This document shows positions 12,088-23,921 of a stretch of DNA of 64,000 bases, one piece after another. Both the position numbers and the translations under genes were made by a program. The notes beneath the pieces were generated by a model. That model was not told where the DNA came from. It saw nothing but the letters and a program-made list of their open reading frames with translations, and made no database searches. The stretch's first letter is position 1. Each line of letters opens with the position of its first letter. The stretch comes from Lantana camara (taxonomy: Eukaryota; Streptophyta; Magnoliopsida; Lamiales; Verbenaceae), in contig CM074855.1 in the NCBI GenBank assembly GCA_037501455.1, forward strand, positions 37,047,001-37,111,000, written 5' to 3'.

Positions 12088-15000
12088 TGTGACACCCCGT
12101 TTCTTCAGCAAGCCAGGTATGACATCGCGAGAGGTTTTTCCAATGTTTTATTTTCTCTTTTGATTTAATTTATGCCTTGATTTATTTGATTAAGTGATTT
12201 ATATGCCCTAAATGTTTAAATTTTGCGTTTAACTTTTGTATTTGATTTCCCTAACTTGATTTTGATTTTTTAACAACGTGAATACATGATATACTTGAAT
12301 TATACGTTTATGAATTTTTTTACGTGTTTATTTTATTCGTTTTTACTTTTTCGAAGTGGTCGGAGACCATTTCTTTATTTTTGGGATTTGAGGGCCTAAC
12401 AAGTTCTAGCGCGCCTTGGATTCCGGAGGCCATAACTTGAGATCGGGACTTCAGATTCGAATTCTGGAAGTGGCGCCAGACTCATAACAAGATTTTCAAG
12501 CTAAAGAACCTAGCCTTATATTTTTCTAAGCCCGTTTGAGCCTCCGGAATTTGACCGAAACAAGCTACTAGTGCCTAAATGACCACCTTTCACTATATTG
12601 CACATAAGTCCCTCAACTTTCAACCTTTTCACTTGATTCTTGGTCCCACTTAACCCCAACTCAGCCCATTACCACCCCATACTCTTCCTTTTCGATCAAA
12701 GAAAGATAAGGAAGAGAAAATTCAGCAAAACTTGAAGCCTCATCTCCATTCCCGTCACTATTCACAAAGGAAGAGTTTGGAGCTCAATTCTTCATCAAAC
12801 TCAACCAAATTCGAGGGGTAAGTGTATGGTTGTTATGTACATCCTTATGTGGTCTTTTTCATCCATAAATTTCAAATTTTAGCCAAGGTTTGATATGGTT
12901 TTGAAGCTTGAGAATGAATAGTTAGGGCATATGCATAGTTTGAGATTTCATGACTTTCTTTGGATGATTCCTTGGTTTGAGGCTATCTATATGATCACAT
13001 GAGCTTCGTTATTGATTATATGAACTGAAATTAGTTGGTGATTGCATGGTTGTTGAGTTTCCATGAGTGAACCTTACATTTCTTGAAGTTTAAGATGTAT
13101 TTATGTTGATCCATTTCTTCCCATTTCTTGGCCGGTTGTTGTGTGCTTTTGTGTGAAGAATTTGCTCATGTTTTATGCTCCATTTCATGCCTTTATGTGC
13201 TGCTTCGGTTGCCCCTTCCTCCCCCACCTCGTACACCCCAGTTCCTGCTCTTTTTCCCACTGTCAACCTCTCCCCGGGCGGGGAGATTTTGTGAAGAAAA
13301 GTCCCTGGGCGGGTACTTTTAGTGCAGAAAGTTTCTGCACTGTTTTCCCTGGCCGGGTAAATTTCTGCTTTGTTTTTCCCCGGCCGGGTACCCCTTCATC
13401 CGAACTCCGTTTGACCTGATTTTCGGACACGATCAACCTATTTGAGTCTAGAACACTCTCCAATTGGATTCACCTCAAAATTCGTTCTAGATTGTGGGAT
13501 ATAATCATTTTATTTTGGTGTCGCCACTTCGCCGAAATTCTGCACTCATTCAACTTTAAACCTCCACCATTTTCGGCTCCCTTTGAACTAAAATAGGATC
13601 CATATACTTTAGGAAAGCCCTATGTGTCTAGTTTCATTTACAAGAAACAAAACTTGATTCCCATTTCTCAAACTCAAGTTATGCCCAATTTCCTACCGCT
13701 TGTTCGTTTCGATAAAACTATCAGCTTTGGCCTATTTTCACTCGGAGCCCTATTTTGCATTTTTATTCCGTTTTTCCCGTATCCTCTCACCCCGATTGTT
13801 ATCCTAATATGTTAATATGTTGTAATATGTTATGTTTCATTAATTATTTTAAGTTTATGACCTTTTTCGCTAAGTGTAATTTTGACGTGAATTCATGATC
13901 GATATATTAAACGTTTAAGGCTTTCTTGCATCTCTTGTTATTTCCTTGAACATCGAGCTTATGAATGCATATGGTATATTAATATATGATACATTATGAG
14001 CTTATTTAATATGATATGAGTTTAATTCTTGAATTCCTTAGGTGATATTTCATTATTTGCTACGATATGCCTAAGTATAAATGTGTAAGAGTTGCATTGC
14101 ATCCATTTGCATTCTTATGTATCGCCGTGCATCTAATTGGTTCATGATCGAGTCTAAGTTATGAGTATGTTTTTGTTTGTCTCAGATTTTGGTTCGGGAG
14201 GTGTCGGTTATGCCATTTAACTTCTTCCTGGTCTTCAACGCTCTCCCGGGAGTACTTTTGGTAAAAGGTGAGGTTTAGGTTTGTTTTCTTTTAGTTAAAT
14301 ACGACCTACGACCCTATATGCTCGTTTTCAAGCCCGTATGCGAATATATACTATATGTATATTAAATATGTGTCTTATAATATGTTATGAATCTTGTGAT
14401 TCGATTTCATATGATTTTTTCTGAAATTATACGTAAGGGTGTATATAAGCTTAAAATGGTTTTGCAACGAGGCTATGTTGCAAACCATGTAGTGTCAAGC
14501 GAACTATGGATCTTCCTCAGCATATTATAAATTTGGAAGGTACGGAGAGGTACGTGTATAGCATATGCCAAGTTGCACGGTAAGGTATGTTTCTTAAGTG
14601 TAAATCGTATGATTCTAGGTTTCGCGAGTTAGGTATGTTTCTTATGAGTTTTATGTTTCCTTACGAATCTTATGAATCCCTGGGCCCCGGAGGCATGAGT
14701 AAGGACACACGAGGCGGTGTTGGGCCGCCAGGTTAAGCATGTGCACGTGCTCCTTAATGTACATTACGGGATCGCTACCCCACGTATAGGTATCGAGTTG
14801 CACGATGTGGACCCGTAACCCGCGTGCTGACTTCCGGAGAAGGTGGATGGAATACGGGAATATGAATCTTATGAATTTTATGAATTTATGTTTCATTATG
14901 TTTCTTATGAATTCTTTTATTTAAGAGGTAAAGTTGACCCATACTCGCCGGGTAATTTAAGTTCGTTTTATTATGTTGATTATGAAACGGGATAGGAGAG

Positions 15001-15700
15001 TTATTTCAATATAGGATTTCTATGCTAAACTAAGAATCGATTAGAATATAAGAATCTTTATGAGTATTAATATGAATCCATATGCGTTCTTCAATATATG
15101 AATCCTTACGAGTTTCCAAACTTATGAAGATATGAATATATGTGTAAGTATGAGTTCTTTTGGAAAATGGCTTTGGTAGGTAAAATCCTATTCCCGGTTC
15201 ATAGTCTCTTGTTTATTACCTGTTTTGCTCTATATGTAGATATGTGTTGGTGTGCGTTAGCCCCCCTCACTCAGTCGGTGGACTGGCCCTCTCCTTTCAA
15301 CTTTTCAGTTTGCAGGTTGGGCGTGCTAGGCGGAGTCTTGAGTCGGTCAAGTTCCAGTCTCCTAGCTCGAGTTGCATATCATTTGCATTCAGACACAATC
15401 TTGTATATGATTCAAATTTTATGTATGCATCTTATGAACTTTGGTTGTGTATATATATTCGGGACAGGTTTCTAGGGCTATTTGAACCCGTTTTTGTGGA
15501 TTTATCTTCTTGATTTTGTAATATGCTTTCGCTTTCTTGTTATTTTGCACGCTCTGGTGCTGTCTTAGCTCCGCCTGGCTTAGCGAGTGTGTGTAGGTTC
15601 CCGTTCGCTTAGTCTTGGGCTCATGTATGGATTTCTATTTCATATGTGGGTTCGGGGCTAGGTGCGGGGGATGTGGTGCCTCGCCGCTCCGGGCGCTACA
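12088..15700 (+). mobile_element. solo LTR 'G' (Ty3/Gypsy-type), 3.6 kb
   Basis: It starts TGTGACACCCCG and ends CGGGCGCTACA, flanked by ATGCA at 12083-12087 and 15701-15705. The interrupted F LTR resumes exactly after it, as the intact F copy near 21998 shows. Donor-like GGG/GTAAGT at 12818; palindrome array 13269-13391; CTCCCGGGAG at 14243; CAGTCGGTGGACTG hairpin 15272-15285; TTTGCAG/G acceptor-like site ending 15315; arms GCTAGGCGGAG (about 15325) and CTCCGCC (about 15569); GCGGGGGATGTGG at about 15665. The 5' 450 bp resembles element J (GCCATAACTTGAGRTCGGGA). No coding region. Confidence 0.92.
13269..13391. repeat. palindrome array, CCCCGG-CCGGG class (element G)
   Basis: Four units: CTCCCCGGGCGGGGAG (13269), TCCCTGGGCGGGTA (about 13302), TCCCTGGCCGGGTA (about 13346) and TCCCCGGCCGGGTA (about 13377). 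This is the same general class as in K (TCCCGGCCGGGA), with a drifting right arm. Confidence 0.8.
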
Positions 15701-15918
15701 ATGCAGGCACATAGGAAGGCATATAAAGCACATTTCCTCAAATATTGCGTATAAAATCACTAAAATCACATAATAAATTCATAATAAATAATATAATACA
15801 TAAAACAACAAGTATACAATGCATAAGTAGTGAAAAATAAGCAAGAAGATCATGCATAACGAAAACGAAACGAAAACAACGAAATCACAAAGCACAGCTC
15901 GAAACTCAAGCCAAACAG

Positions 15919-16029
15919 GGTCGTGGCCGTGACCTAAAAAGACCTGAAAAAGGTTGTAGCCGTGACATGAAGTTGAAACAACAGGAGAAATGGGTCGCAG
16001 CCGCGACCAAATTGATTGCGGCCGTGACC
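15919..16029. repeat. palindrome array, GGTCGC-GGCC-GCGACC class (F, 3' LTR)
   Basis: Four units: GGTCGTGGCCGTGACC (15919), GGTTGTAGCCGTGACA (15952), GGTCGCAGCCGCGACC (15993) and GATTGCGGCCGTGACC (16014). The corresponding array in the other LTR (22202-22325) is more degraded; its last unit is GGTCGCGATCGCGGCC plus ACGACC. Confidence 0.8.
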
Positions 16030-17262
16030 CCTCGCGGCAGCAGGGCAAAACTCGAAATACAGGCCAAAAAACTTAACCAAAACTCAAAGGAAATCATGCT
16101 ATCTTCAAGTTAACACATAATGGTAAGATAATATAGCAAGTATTCATTCATTTCATGCAAAAATCTTGGCCTAACTTGAAGATTCATGTGAAACAAATGC
16201 AAGAGATATATACATATTTATCTTCATTTCAAAACTTCAAGAACTCAAATGGTATCCCCAAAATTCCTTAACCACCAGGAAAAATCACTTCATACACTTA
16301 CACAAAGATGTCTTAAGATCAAATAGGATGCATAAATTCTAAAGCAATCATAAGAGATCAACCCAAAATCATCAAATTAACTCTAACCCTTACTATTCAC
16401 TTCCATACTCATATCTCAATCAAAACCAAGACAAAATATAAAATCCATGGATCAAAATGACCAAAATTGAATGGAGGAAACAATCATAAACTTACCTCTT
16501 GAATTTGGTTGAGTTTAGAGAAGATTTGAGCTCAAAATCTTCAAAAAGGAATAGTGATAGGAATAGTGATGTTTCTCCAAGTTTGGCTGAACTTTTCCCT
16601 TTCTTTCTTGCTTTTATCAGTTTTGAGGAGAGTGAGGGAGTGTAGTGTATTGAGTAAGTGAAATGTGGGGCCAAGAATTAGGTGAAAAACTTAAAAATTG
16701 AGGGGCTTATTTGCAAAATGGTGGGAAGTGGTCATTTAGGCACGAGATAGTTTTTCTGTGGAATTTCGATGATTCAAATGGTCTTAGAAGAATATGAGGC
16801 TTGTTCCATTGACTCCCAATCATCAATACGAGTTCAATGGCAGTGACAGAACTCAAATCCGAGATCCCGAGCTCGAGTTACGCAGCCCGAAACCCAAGGT
16901 GTGCTAAATGCTCTTTAGCCCCCCCTTTTTGGTTCCATTAAACAAAATAAATCCGAAATCAAGTCAAACAAGTACAAAATCAAGTGTCGAGCATCAAAAC
17001 ATGTTCATAACACACATAACTCATGCATGCCAAGTTGTCACAAAAGTCGGAATTGAAGACGGTGGCATACGGATCGAAAACGGAGCTAACGGGCAAAAAC
17101 CTTCAAAATTCACATATAAACATTTAACAAATAATTCCATATAAATTCAATTAGCATATAAATATTATAATTATCATATAGAGGCATACTTAAATAATTT
17201 CAGAGCGCAATTATTAACCCTGTGACGATATACCTGTACGTACGAAAACGCGGGACGTTACA

Positions 17263-17298
17263 ACCTCTCCCCCTTAAAAGGGACCTGTCCTCAGGTCC
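17263..17298 (-). promoter_or_regulatory. polypurine tract and upstream hairpin of element F
   Basis: Sense AAGGGGGAGAGGT (17275-17263) abuts the 3' LTR start, as expected for plus-strand priming. Just upstream in sense, GGACCTGAGGACAGGTCC (17298-17281) forms a 6-7-bp stem around a GAGGAC loop. C has the same loop with a different, still fully paired stem. Confidence 0.8.
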
Positions 17299-20200
17299 AC
17301 TACCTCGAGTACTGGACTCTAAGCAAAACTTTCCAGTGTTCATCCCACGGAGGGATAGCAACTCCCCGACAGGAATTAGTTCCGGCTTGAACTTCAAGCA
17401 ACAAGGGGATATTCATACACCACGATCACGATTCGATGTTGAAGTACTCGAACCATTCTCAAGTGGCATCAAGAATCACCAAAGGCGTTTCTTGAAGCAA
17501 GTTGTTATCACGACCCTTGTCTCACCGAGAAACCTAAGCACCCGAGATTCTAAGGTGCCACCAGAGGCTAGCTAAACAGGTAGCAAGCAACAACGAAAGA
17601 ACCCCGTCTCTCACAAACAACAAGGAGAGAACCCCGCCTCTCACAAACAACAAGGAGAGAACCCCATCTCTCACAAACAACAAAATAGTCCAAAGCACGA
17701 GAATACAGTTACATCAAAGAGCAAACACCAAGAAAAAGGTAACGAGACAATAATTACAACAATTAATAATCACGAAAGTCACACAAGGGACATGTAATAA
17801 ATATTATTCACATCAATCATCAATCATGCAAAGCAGTTAACACAGTAAGTGATCAAAGCACACAGCATTAAAATTATTTGAATTAAAATTGCATATAAGC
17901 ATGTGCCATGGATGCTTTATTTACTGTTCATAATAGTAAAGAAATTTGGAGTTGTTAGTATCGTTGTCTAATGCATGGTCTACCCCAAAAGCTAGCTCGG
18001 TACTTGACTTATCTTTAATTTCTTTAGAATTCCCGGCTGAAGAGATGATAGACCCTCTTTTCCTACTCTTGACCCCATTCTGACTCTTACACCTTCTTAC
18101 CATCTCCTATTTGGCGAAATTCTTGGAATTCGAATCTTCTATCTTTGTTAATACTTGAATCTGCTATACTCAAGGGTAACTACTCCCAAGACCTTAAAAG
18201 TTCGGTCCCCATCTCACGATTGTTATCACCCCTTTTTTCTCCTTCATGAATTCTTCCTCAATCAAGTTGAGACCATTGGTTCCTAAAGCTAGATTAATCT
18301 TCTCGTGGATCCTTTCCCATCTCATATTCGAGTTATCCCTTCATTCTCTTTAAGCCTGTAGGAGTGCATTCGGTTCTAGCCCATTCAATTCCCTAATTAA
18401 AGATAAAACCTCCTTGATGATTCTTGATGCTTGATCCAAGTCCTTTAACAATCATCCCATTGCGATTTCCTTTATCTGAAAATCCTCTTACGTCATCACG
18501 GAAGAGCAACTGATAACTTAGTAAGGTTAATTTGTTGTGTGTTGTCCGAGTTCCTTCAATATAAAGTTGAATTGACCTTTAAAGTTCTCTCATAATTCCA
18601 TCATCTTTAGAATTTGAGATACGATTGTGTAGAGAGTCAAACATTTTAAACTTAGGAGATTGAGTTTGTACGTGTCTCCTATCGTGAGTTTGGCGTCATT
18701 ATCTGTCCTGATGTTTTCTCAGGAAAACTTATCACCACTTTTAATGTCTTGGACTGATAGATAGTCTTATTCTTTTCCCGTCACTATCATTATAACTTTC
18801 ATGCGTACCAAAACTTGTATTTTTGTTATTTCCAGTAAAAGTATCTTTTTCAAGCACAACCATGAATTTAAGTTTGTCTTTTAGTCGTGCTCTGCCCCTT
18901 AAGTGTTTTCGCCTTCTCATGTAGAACTCTATTCCTCGCTTCATAATTGGAATTCTTGATCTACTCAAAACAAAATTTCTAGTCAGGAATTGCATTCGGT
19001 GGATTATTGACATTCACTTGGAAGCGATCAACTTGAATAGCATCCCAACTCCTTCGCTCTTTAAACCCCCGAAACCAACTTCAAACTTTTTCTTTCTAAA
19101 ATTCCATTTCCGCCTCGGTCTCAACCTTGTTACCAAAATGTTCTTCTTCTACTCAGTTCCGTAGAATCTTGATTGAGGCAGTAGTTCAAGTATTAATCGG
19201 GGAAGGCATCCTAACAAGTAAACACTAAAATAATGCATGTTAGTTAAGATGCATGATGTTATGAAACACATCCTCCACATTAAAACATGCAACACAATTA
19301 GCAATCACGATATTAATGTTCATGAGTAAAAATCAAGTTATACAAATGCAACATTTGATGACGTGCCATGAATACATGGAACCTGTCACCATAGTGGTGG
19401 GTTTAGCACGATATCCTGTCCTTTGATCTCTATGTTGCGAGCATTGGTTGTAAGATTGAACATTATTCAATCATTGGTGATGCTTTCCCATCCTTCTTGC
19501 TTCCTTGTATCATTGTGTCCCGAAGTCCCAAGAAGATGACATGATTTGAATTCTTCAATGCTCCTCACTATCTTTGTTTTACATCCATTCATTGATCCAC
19601 GATTGTGGTCGTATCAATTAAGCTTCTGTACTTGACCCCGTTATGAAACAACATCTTTGATGGCTCTCTCTCCCCCCCCCCAATACATCTTAGTTGGGAA
19701 GCTTTTAACACATCTGGATATGTTCCGAACCTAATATGATCTTTGAGTCATCCCGATTTGGCCTTCCATTTTGATCACCTACTTCAAACTCACGAGTCCT
19801 TTAAGTTGGTGGTTCGGGTCCCCACAATGCACCTATGTCAATAATCTTCAAGATTTGTAGAGAGGGCGCAATTGATGGACCCCTCCATGGTCAAAGCCTT
19901 CTATCACGATGTTGAATAATGAAATGTAGCTCCATGTTGATAAGCATTGAAGATTCAACACCCGACTTTCAAATCCCATAATTCCATAATCTCTTCATTG
20001 GTTTGTTAGAAGAAACTTGTAGTTGAGGTTGATGGTAGCTTTGATAGCGTGACAACAATCTAAAATCAAGAACTCAACTCAAGTATAAATGCATGTGGAT
20101 TAGTATATGCTTATGGCACGTATTTATAACAACAAACACGTATTAGATGCAAAATGAAGTAAGTAAAGTAATAAATTTGAAAGTGAATCGCATATATCAA

Positions 20201-20331
20201 GTAATTTCCAATAATTCATGTCAATTAACGATGAAAATTCAATGCAATGCACACGTTGACAAGATGTTCCTATGCCATACGACCTACACTGACTCAATCA
20301 CGACACGAGAACTCCGGTTTTACAACCTGGA
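17276..20331 (-). other. non-coding interior of element F (LARD-like)
   Basis: No reverse transcriptase, integrase, protease or zinc-knuckle signature in any frame. About 17595-17680 holds three 32-bp repeats built on GAGAGAACCCCGTCTCTC-like imperfect palindromes. Scattered segments (for example near 18760-18910 and 19080-19140) align by eye with the interior of element C, so the two share an ancestral interior, possibly decayed gag-region sequence. ORFs such as 18741-19013 have no recognised domain. Confidence 0.7.
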
Positions 20332-20343
20332 GCTCTGATACAA
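20332..20343 (-). promoter_or_regulatory. primer-binding site of element F (initiator tRNA-Met type)
   Basis: Sense TTGTATCAGAGC, one change from TGGTATCAGAGC, the complement of the plant initiator tRNA-Met 3' end. It lies 8 nt (20344-20351) from the 5' LTR end at 20352, which fixes the element's minus orientation. Confidence 0.85.
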
Positions 20344-20351
20344 CTTAAGGG

Positions 20352-23300
20352 TGTAGAGCCCGAGCGTGTGACACCGCATCTCCCGCACTAAGACCCAATC
20401 CCCATATGAAATAGGTAATCCGTACACGTGCCGAATCAGAGTGAACGGGGACACAACTCACTTGCTATGCCAGGCAGGAGCTAAAACCTCGAAACCAAAT
20501 AAGCACTTCAACAATACAAAAGCATAAGCAAAAGCATATCTTATAATCTATCTCAATATAGATAATAAGTGACTGGTTCAAATAGCATAGATACCTAGTC
20601 CCGAAAATTCAAACATAAATCATAAATCATAAATCATAAATCACGGGTTCAATCTATCTTTAGAAGCTTTCCCGAATAAATATAATATAATCATAACAAT
20701 TCATACATACTTCTTATAACTTATTCTATTTACAATATGCATATGGTCAGACTCAGACTTGACCAAGAGACTTGACAGACTCGACTTCCCACCTAGCACT
20801 CCAAACCTGCAAGAAAACTGAAAACAATCCGGGTTCAGTCTATAAGTGACTTGTAGGTATAAAATAGGGGCTTAATACAATAAATAGTACAGAATTAAAC
20901 ACGTACACATGCAAGTCATAATCCCGTACGAGGTTTTGAAACATTTCCCAAGTGGGTACAAACAAAGGACGACAACGCTCGGGATTACAACAATTAATTT
21001 TATTCATTCATTCATGAGGTCATTACATGAGCCCTGGCGAGTGGGCGAATTCTCCAACCTTGTCCTCGTGTGTGCATTATCCATTCGTTCGTTCATTATC
21101 GATCATGCAACATTCATTAATTCATAATCATTCATGCATAATCATTTACCCCTTTTTCCTCCGGTTAGTGAACGGGTTTGCAAGGCCCGACCGCCCATTC
21201 ATTACGACCAGTGGGGGTACATGAATTCCCTAAAGGCCTCAGCTCCCATTGCTCGCTAATCTCGTAGCGAGGGCCGGTATCACCATAGTTGTTTGTTGGA
21301 GTGCAAGGGGTCACCGTCGGCCCTTGCCTCCCCGGATAGCCACATGCACCAAGTTCCTAGGCCTGAGATTTCATTCATGTTCTCACCAAAATCATTAGGT
21401 AGAGATACATAAAGGACAGACTTATACGTTGGAAATCATTTACTCTTTGGAAAGACTCAAAATTTAAATATATATAATACTTTGGTTGAAATCTGCACAT
21501 TAGAGATATATCGGGTCAATTATTATCAAATAGAAGAGAAACCTACCTGTTACACCTTACAAAACAATACCAAGAAGAAAAGAAGACTTGAAGATAGCCT
21601 AAGAAACCCGACAAGTCTCCGTCCTGGAGAAAACTATACAAAAGGCAATGCGGTACTTATGTGAGACTCAAGACTCCAAATATACCATATATGATGCACG
21701 ACAATGCATTAACGTGATATGATATGCATAAGAAATAACAATGTGCTATGAAGATGTTCATGTGCTAAATTAATGCCACTTAATCACATAAACGATTCAA
21801 TCATTGATTACACGAATAGATCTTTCTAATTCGTTGTCATTAGGTCATTCAAGATCAATCGTTTATACATCATAAATATTACCATAAAATTCATAAGGGT
21901 ATCATAACCCATCATTCGATATGTTAACAATTCATTCATATCATAAAAGAAGCAATGAGATATCATTCAAGGCAAGGAAACAAGGTATGAAGTCATACAT
22001 GCACGTAGGAAGGCATATAAATCACATTTCGTCAAATATTGCGTAAAAAATCACCGAAATCACATAATAAATCACATAATACATAAAACAACATGTATAC
22101 AATGTATAAGTAGTGAAAAAGAAACAAGAAGATCATGCATAACGAAAACGAAACGAAAACAACTAAATAACAAAGCACAACTCGAAACTCAGGCCAAAAA
22201 GGGTCGTGGTCGTGACCTAAAAAGACCTAAAAAAGGTCTTAGACATGACATAAAGTTGAAACAAGGGGAGAAATGGGTCGCAACCTCTACCAAATATGAA
22301 CTGGTCGCGATCGCGGCCACGACCCCTTGCGGCAGCAGGGCAAAACTCGAAATACAGGCCAAAAACTCAACCAAAACTCAAACCAAATCATGCTATCTTC
22401 AAGATAACACATAAGGGTAAGATAATATAGCAAGAATTCATTCATTTCATGTAAAAATCTGGGCCTGACTTGAAGATTCATGTGAAACAAATGCAATAGA
22501 TATATACATAATCATCTTTATGTCAAAACTTCAAGAACTCAAATGGAATCACTAAAATTCCTTAACCACCAGGAAAAATCAGTTTATATACTCACTCAAA
22601 GATGTTTTAAGATCAAATAGGATGCATAAATTCTAAAGAAATCACAAGAGATAAACCAAAAATCATCAAATTAGCTCTAACCCTTACTATTCACTTCCAT
22701 ACTCATATCTCAATCAATACCAAGCCAAAATCTAAAATCCATGGATCAAAATAACCACAATTGAATGGAGTAAAGAATCATAAAATTACCTCTTGAATTC
22801 GGTTGATTTTGGAGAAGATTTGATCTCAAAATCTTCAAAAAGGAATAGTGATGGGAATAGTGATCTTTCTCCAAGTTTGGCTGAACTTTTCCCTTTCTTT
22901 CTTGATGTTATCGGTTTTTAGGAGAGTGAGGGAGTGTAGTGTATTGATTAAGTGAAATGTGGGGCCAAGAATTAGGTGAAAAGCTTAAAAATTGAGGGAC
23001 TTATGTGCAAAATAGTGGGAAGTGGTCATTTAGGCACGAGATCAGTCTTTCGGTGGAATTTCGGTTATTCCAATAGTCTTAGAAAAATATGAGGCTTATT
23101 TTATTGACTCCGAATCGCCGATACGAGTCCAATGGCGGTGACAGAACTCAAATCCGAGTTGCCGAGCTCGAGTTACGCTGCCCGGAACCCAAGGTCCGCT
23201 AAATGCTCTTTAGCCCCCTTTTTGGTTCCGTTAAACAAAATAAATCCAAAATCAAGTCAAACAAGTACAAAATCAAGTGTCGAGCATCAAAACACATTCA

Positions 23301-23555
23301 TAACACACATAACTCATGTATACCATGTTGTCACAAAAGTCAAAATTGAAGACGGAGGCATACGGATCGAAAACGGAGCTAACGGGCAAAAACGTTCAAC
23401 ATTCACATATAAACACTTAACAAATAATTCCATATAAATTCAATTAGAATATAAACATTAAAATTAACATATAAATGCATACTTAAATAATTTAAGAGCG
23501 CAATTATCAACCGTGTGACGTCATACCGGTACGTACGAAAACGTGGGGCGTTACA
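20352..23555 (-). repeat. 5' LTR of element F
   Basis: In sense it begins TGTAACGCCCC (23555) and ends GGGCTCTACA (20352). Collinear with 10426-17262 after removing G. Donor-like AAGAG/GTAATT near 22788; degraded palindrome array 22202-22325; TCTCC-GGAGA hairpin 21616-21630; partly decayed CAGTC hairpin near 20836; TTGCAG/G acceptor-like site at 20807. Confidence 0.85.
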
Positions 23556-23921
23556 TTGTAGGTGAGGAATGTTAGGTTATGTAATATGAACCCTGCAACC
23601 CTATTATGTGAAGTTTTGATCAAAAATCTATCTTATATATATTTATCCTGATTTTAAACGTTCAATTCTTTGCAAAATGAAACCGAAACCTGTTCCTGTC
23701 CTATTTTGGCGAGAACTTGACATTTCCTAGGACCTAGGGGCTTGTGCATTGAGAGAACCGGGGAAGCATGGATTGACGGCTAACGCTTGCACAAGTCCCA
23801 ACAAACTTGGACCACCCGGACATTCACCAGGAGGTTTGGTGAATCGAAGGGGCTCCGATCATTGGGATTCATGTACCCGTTGATCATCCTGACCTGGGTG
23901 GCAAGGGCTAGCTACCCAAAC

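Larger units (their letters stand above)
10426..17262 (-). repeat. 3' LTR of element F (with G inserted)
   Basis: In sense it begins TGTAACGTCCCG at 17262 and ends GGGCGCTACA at 10426. Donor-like AAGAG/GTAAGT at 16495; palindrome array 15919-16029; TCTCC-GGAGA hairpin 11704-11718; CAGTCTATAAGAGACTG hairpin 10911-10927; TTGCAG/G acceptor-like site at 10882; arms CCGCCTAGC (about 10864) and GCTAGGC (10543). Element G interrupts it at 12088-15700. Confidence 0.85.
10426..23555 (-). mobile_element. complete LARD-like LTR retrotransposon 'F'
   Basis: On the minus strand the order is 5' LTR 20352-23555, PBS, about 3.1 kb interior (17263-20351), PPT, 3' LTR 10426-17262. The 3' LTR contains solo LTR G; without it and its duplicated TSD it is about 3.2 kb, matching the other LTR. 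LTR ends are TGTAAC...CTACA in sense. Flanks are GTGCA and TTGTA, a possible 5-bp duplication with two changes. The interior has no gag or pol domain, which fits a large retrotransposon derivative mobilised in trans. The two LTRs differ at many positions, so the insertion is not recent. Inserted in the predicted intron of LTR K. Confidence 0.85.

Noticed and set aside
18741..19013. 90-codon minus-strand frame in the interior of F as a gag gene
   Set aside because: Aligns with C at nucleotide level, but C has stops there and neither shows capsid or zinc-knuckle motifs.
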